Source: Undaria pinnatifida
Lineage: Eukaryota; Sar; Phaeophyceae; Laminariales; Alariaceae
NCBI GenBank assembly: GCA_012845835.1
Contig: JABAKD010000028.1
Location: 6,930,296-6,994,295, forward strand
DNA length: 64,000 nucleotides
Direction of reading: 5' to 3'
This document shows, one piece after another, positions 59,833-64,000 of the stretch. Position 1 is the stretch's first letter. Each line of letters opens with the position of its first letter. The notes beneath the pieces are model-generated. The model worked only from the letters and a program-made list of their open reading frames with translations, did no database searches and was not told where the DNA came from. The position numbers were made by a program, and so were the translations under genes.

Positions 59833-60394
59833 AATCGAAGGTAGGGCGCGGCTCTGTGTAAATCGTTCAAAATATACGCAACTAAACGCGGTTTGATGGC
59901 GAGGCGTAGCAAGCAGTACGTATACACAAATCAGCTACCATTATCATTATTATTGATAACTTCCTGTAGGATAACATGTTGTTGTTTGTGTTCACCCTCT
60001 GACAACACAGAACATCCATAGGAGTCATATATGTATTCAAAAAGGATAACACATCTAGATTCTGTAAAAACGAGCGGCCGGTATATTTACTACATCTACA
60101 TAGACTATATATATTTCTCTTGCTTAAACGCCCCACCTGATATCGAAATCCGCCAGAGTAATCAACACTTCCACGCCCTGGATATCGCCTCGTTATCTTT
60201 TTAGAGCCGTCCATGCCGCTGCTGCAATTCCCACCCACCCCCGCCCCCAACGCCCCCTCCTTCCCCACCACCCGCACCATCGCCTAGACCTAGCACCACG
60301 CGTATAGCAAACCCCTACATCTATGCGACCTAAAGCCCTCCCCCCCCGCCCCCCGCCCCCCCCCGGCACATTCCCCCCCCCCTCCCCCACAAGA

Positions 60395-60430
60395 AGGGTT
60401 TATAGTTTCCACGCACAAATTGACCTGCCC
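60395..60430 (+). repeat. Repeat family D, start fragment
   Basis: GGGTTTATAGTTTCCACGCA followed by CAAATTGACCTG: only the first 30 bases of family D, then a C run. Confidence 0.5.
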
Positions 60431-60599
60431 CACCCGTCCCCTCCCCCCCCCCCCCCCCCCTCCCGCCCCCCTTTTGATCAAAATCCCAGGCCCCCACGTC
60501 CCTGAAAACTCGGCCCTCCCCTCACCGGATATTCGACTTACAGTATTCACTTGATAAACTGATGCATTCCCTTCCACAGCTGTCAGATTTTGTCCCCTC

Positions 60600-60820
60600 A
60601 GAAACGGGTTTTATAGTTTCCGCGCACAGACTGCCTAACATCACCCTGTTGACCCTGATAGCTACACTGTAGTTGCAAGGGGAGTCGCCTCGACCTATAT
60701 CCTTAATGAGGACACACAACCCGTAATACGCGCGATCGGAGTATCACACACAGCTTGCAAAGACGAGTTTCGACAAAATATTCTATTTCACAGCTGGAGG
60801 AGTGTATTTCAATTTTTATG
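60600..60820 (+). repeat. Repeat family D, copy 3
   Basis: GGGTTTTATAGTTTCCGCGC to CACAGCTGGAGGAGTG, the same orientation as 44150-44370. Confidence 0.88.
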
Positions 60821-61394
60821 ATATAGACTATATCACGCGGCTTCAAACATGAGTACACCGGCGCTAATTTTATCGAACTCACAGCTGACGTTGTTATTAT
60901 TGTAAAAAACAAGTGCATGGCCGTGCACACCGGGAAAAGCCCAAGAAATCATCAAAGCTGAGTACTTTTCAGACTGATTCTACGAGGTAGCCCCCGCAAA
61001 AAAAAAAGAAGCGATTTTTTCTCTTAACCAAACGTTTCATGTTGTTGGCTGCTCGACACGTGAGGAAGGGTGCTATTAAAGAAAAAAGTATCCACAAATC
61101 TTCTCTGTTTGCGAAGGACTACCGATCAGTGACGTCGGGGTGACATGGGGCACCGTATTTCAGGAGGTACACGGCCGGGAGCTGGTTTCAAAACCGGCGA
61201 TTTCGTTATAGAATAGTTGGGGGAGGGGCTATAGGCCTCCGTTGAACGGCTCGTGCGAGGGGCGCTGGGACGCCTAAAAATAGGCCCTCCAAAAGCGACC
61301 CGGTAGACCGCAGCCTTGGGCAGTGGTAGCGCAGAAGCCCGTCCTTCCGTGTACGACGCCGCGTGGGAAGGTGCTGTGCACATATGGTTGATTG

Positions 61395-61690
61395 TAAGAC
61401 AGGTATTGAGTCATCTCATGGTAAGGGTCGTACTTTTTTAGCCAAAAAAAGGTATACCCCTGAGCGGTTGATTTCCTCGAAAAGTGTGGAGACCTATCGG
61501 TCAGTATGATCATTTTGGCGAGTGTACTTGTTTTAACACTAGCGCACAGCAAGTTACTGGTCGGGTTGGGTGAACGAATATCTTCGAGGCCCAATTTACC
61601 GGTGAGATATTGAGCTCCTCACGTCACGTTAGGAGCTCAGAAAATTCTTAGAATCTTCTGCACCTCTGGCGTGGGATGAGGGGGGGAGAG
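61395..61690 (+). repeat. Repeat family A, copy 3
   Basis: GAGTCATCTCATGGTAAGGG, GGTCGGGTTGGGTGAACGAA and TTGAGCTCCTCACGTCACGT then TAGGAGCTC follow the order of 56885-57155. The right dyad has a 4-bp duplication of ACGT. Confidence 0.7.
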
Positions 61691-61699
61691 TGTTATAAG

Positions 61700-62065
61700 G
61701 CTTAGTTTGGGTAAGCTATCGGTTAATCTTTTGCAAGTGGTCAAACGGACTAATACCCTGGTCCACTATTTCCTTAAAAAAATGGCGTCGTCGACAGACC
61801 ATGGTTTTTTTGGGTCGTGGGTTCAAATCCCACATCCACCATAATAAACTTTTTCAGACTTTCCCCATGTCGAACTTGAAAAGTACTCTCCCCGGTATAC
61901 CCAGGAAATGAAACGGCTTGGATAATTGACAGGTCCGCCCATATATCCGGCCGACCTGGTATCCCACCGTTTCAGGGGGGAAGAGTGTAATAAGGCCTAG
62001 TTTGGGTAAGCTATTGGTGAACCATTTGCAAGTGGTCAAAAGGACTAATACCCCACTAATACCTT
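61700..62065 (+). repeat. Repeat family E, copy 1, with tRNA-like T-arm
   Basis: Direct repeats of about 65 bp (GTTTGGGTAAGCTAT...TTTGCAAGTGGTCAAA...GGACTAATACC) at 61708-61760 and 61996-62055 flank an interior. The interior carries GTGGGTTCAAATCCCAC (61817-61833), a perfect T-arm and B-box, followed by ATCCACCA. No A box or 5' acceptor strand is visible, so it is not a whole tRNA gene. Confidence 0.75.
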
Positions 62066-62554
62066 AACACTATTGCGTATGGTCCCAGGGGCCGGCTACT
62101 GCTGTGTAGGGGTGCCTTCGGCTCTGCGCTGCTCACTCACGCGAGGGTTGCTTTTGGAAGTTGTATCTCCTGTGTTAGTATTTCGCTGCCCGCCTGATGC
62201 CTTCTGAGAGAAGGGGTGTGGGGCCTTTCGTTCGGGCAGGCGACAACGCCTGCCGGGTAATGAGGGCGAGCGCGTGCTACAAAACCACAACACCGCCACG
62301 GGGGAGAGGGGATACCACACCAAAAAGGTGGTATCACCAGATCCACAGGAGATGATCACGTGTTCGGGACCCAAAGAACGCTGCAATCGTGCGCATCGAA
62401 TAGCTTCAGCAATAAGATCGATAACAAGAACCTGATGTGTATACTCTACGCATCAGTACTACTTTTAGACTCAGAAGGGTCCCGTATTGGTATGATTCGA
62501 AGTATCACGTTTGGCCATTGGACAGCGTGCAGGAAAAAAATAAAACATTTTAGC

Positions 62555-62625
62555 ACCGCAGTCCCGCCATGGGGACAACACACTTGGATTTAGACTGCGA
62601 TAGTTTCAGGAGTTGGAATGGGTTC
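62555..62625 (+). repeat. Repeat family G, copy 4
   Basis: CATGGGGACAACACACTTGG then TTTCAGGAGTTGGAATGGG, close to 40981-41040. Confidence 0.65.
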
Positions 62626-62699
62626 GTACGCAGTTGTCATTCACGGTTAACGCGTGCGGGCAGAAATAAATAAATAAAAAACGAAGGAAAAAACGTTTT

Positions 62700-62913
62700 G
62701 ATTACAGCAGATGTCACTGATGATCACGATGGCGATGACGATGATGATGATGATGATGATGACGATGACGATGATCACGATGGCGATGACGATGATGATG
62801 ATGATGATGACGATGACGATGATCACGATGGCGATGACGATGATGATGATGATGATGATGATGATCACGATCACGATGGCGATGACGATGATGATGATGA
62901 CGATGACGATGAT

Positions 62914-62948
<35 letters not shown>

Positions 62949-62965
62949 TGATGATGATGATGGGG
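62700..62965 (+). repeat. GAT/GAC higher-order repeat
   Basis: Units of about 54-60 bp each begin GATCACGATGGCGATGACG and continue with GATGAT triplets, four to five times. Poly-Asp, poly-Met/Thr and poly-Ile/Val frames result on both strands. Confidence 0.9.
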
Positions 62966-63484
62966 ATGACGGTGTCGACGACAAACCCTCGCTCAATGCA
63001 ACGCAGACACAACCGTGGCGATAATGAAGGCGCTGATCAGGGCCGCCAAAACAACCTGCCGTCGACGATGAAAGTAGGCATGTTTTTCAAAGTGGTGGAA
63101 CAGCCGCCCGGAAGCACACACATACGCACGTTGGACGGAAGACGGAAGATACGGGTCAGGGAACTGGTTGTGTCACACGTGTACATACCACAGTACTCGT
63201 AGCATACATGCATGTGCAGAAAACAGTGGTTTAAAGTTTTACCCACAGCAGCTCTGGCTGAAATCGGTGTGCTGCGACGCAAAGAGCCCCATCGTAGAGC
63301 TCTAGCAAAATGCTGTTCATATTGTAGAAACGAAACCCACTCACCAAGGCACCTACCTACCGTGCTATGATACCATAGAGGTAGCATTTAAAAAAACAAA
63401 AATCTGTATGAAGGGGTCATTTAACCCCAAAAAGTCGAAAATTCTCCCTTCTTTTTTGTGCAAAAATATGTCTGTTTTTGTATG

Positions 63485-63872
63485 CCTAGCTAGTGTTGAG
63501 GTATTAGTGGGATATTCGTCCGTTTGGCCACTTGCAGAAGGTTAACCAACAGCTTACCCAAACTAAGCCTTATAACACTACCCCCCCCTGAACCGGCGGG
63601 ATAGCAGGTCGGCCGGATATACGGGCGGACGTGTCAATATTCAAGCGGTTTCATTTCCTGGGGATGCCGGGGAGAGTGCTCTTCAAGTTCGACATGGGGA
63701 AAGTCGGAAAAAGTTTATTATTGTGGATGGTGGGATTTGAACCCACGACCCAGAAAAAAAATGGTTTGTCGACGCCGCCATTTGTTAAGGTATTAATGGG
63801 GTAGTAGCCCGTTTGACCACTTGCAAAAGGTTAACCAAAAGCTTGTACCCAAACTAAACCTTGTGACAGTAG
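63485..63872 (-). repeat. Repeat family E, copy 2, inverted
   Basis: Inverted copy of 61700-62065. It has the same terminal direct repeats (63490-63565 and 63798-63862), the interior CATTTCCTGGGGATGCCGGG and GTGGGATTTGAACCCACG (the T-arm on the minus strand). Overall identity is about 85%. Confidence 0.75.
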
Positions 63873-64000
63873 GCCATGGGTTTGTTTATCACAAAAGTGT
63901 TTTCAGTTTTCTCAAAGCCAGCAGCCATTGGGTGAGGCAATAAAGCTTCCTCTCGTGAGAAAAAGCAACGGTGAACCTCCACCGCAAGTAGCCATCATTT

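Larger units (their letters stand above)
55933..64000. other. Gene-free 3' flank rich in dispersed repeats
   Basis: Downstream of the PAN2 stop I find no conserved coding sequence on either strand. The longest non-repetitive frames (58371-58820 plus; 63037-63387 minus) match nothing I recognise and overlap repeats or each other. Families A, C, D, E and G make up much of it. 56570-56930, 57160-57930, 58150-58700, 59240-59690, 59840-60590 and 60830-61380 are sequence in which I see nothing specific. Confidence 0.55.

Noticed and set aside
61767-61841. Complete tRNA gene
   Set aside because: A perfect T-arm and 3' end are present, but no A box, D-arm or matching 5' acceptor strand (GGTGGAT) is found within tRNA distance.
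62647-63202. Poly-Asp or Ile/Val-rich proteins at the right end, and a following MKVGMFFKVVEQPPG frame
   Set aside because: The first part is the GAT/GAC repeat. The tail frame is short, has no domain I recognise and overlaps an equally open minus-strand frame.

Overview
This is a stretch of a large, intron-rich eukaryotic nuclear genome. It carries two complete or nearly complete protein-coding genes with about 40 introns averaging roughly 1 kb, one intact 5S rRNA gene, and very dense simple-sequence, minisatellite and dispersed repeats. No bacterial operon, phage or CRISPR features are present. The splice signals are canonical, base composition is near 50% GC, and introns are long. Together with the two conserved genes this fits a stramenopile with a large genome, and a brown alga is my best guess. 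That placement is an inference from general character, not from a diagnostic marker.

Layout. Positions 1-1500 hold a two-unit tandem duplication with a 5S rRNA gene in each unit: the first lacks its 5' part, the second is intact. Positions 1406-4402 are gene-free flank. Positions 4403-24578 (minus strand) are the catalytic alpha subunit of ER glucosidase II (GANAB, family GH31), reconstructed as 18 exons that join without a frame break into 1031 codons plus stop. Positions 24579-26874 are the divergent intergenic region. Positions 26875-55932 (plus strand) are PAN2, the catalytic subunit of the PAN2-PAN3 poly(A) nuclease. Twenty-three exons are visible, interrupted by a 500-N assembly gap (41781-42280) that abuts a CTG tract of about 1.7 kb; at least one conserved exon is missing there. 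Positions 55933-64000 show no recognisable gene and are built from at least six dispersed repeat families.

The two genes are transcribed away from each other and act in unrelated processes: glycoprotein folding quality control in the ER, and mRNA deadenylation in the cytoplasm. No functional link is claimed.

The most unusual signal is structural. Introns of both genes contain decayed tandem copies of the neighbouring exon-intron junction or of whole exons: GANAB introns 8 and 11 (13 is weaker), and PAN2 around exons 6, 10, 15 and 22. In addition, two SINE-sized repeat families end in the same kind of C-rich tail, a third family carries a tRNA-like T-arm between short direct repeats, and PAN2 has two GC-AG introns fixed by protein conservation.
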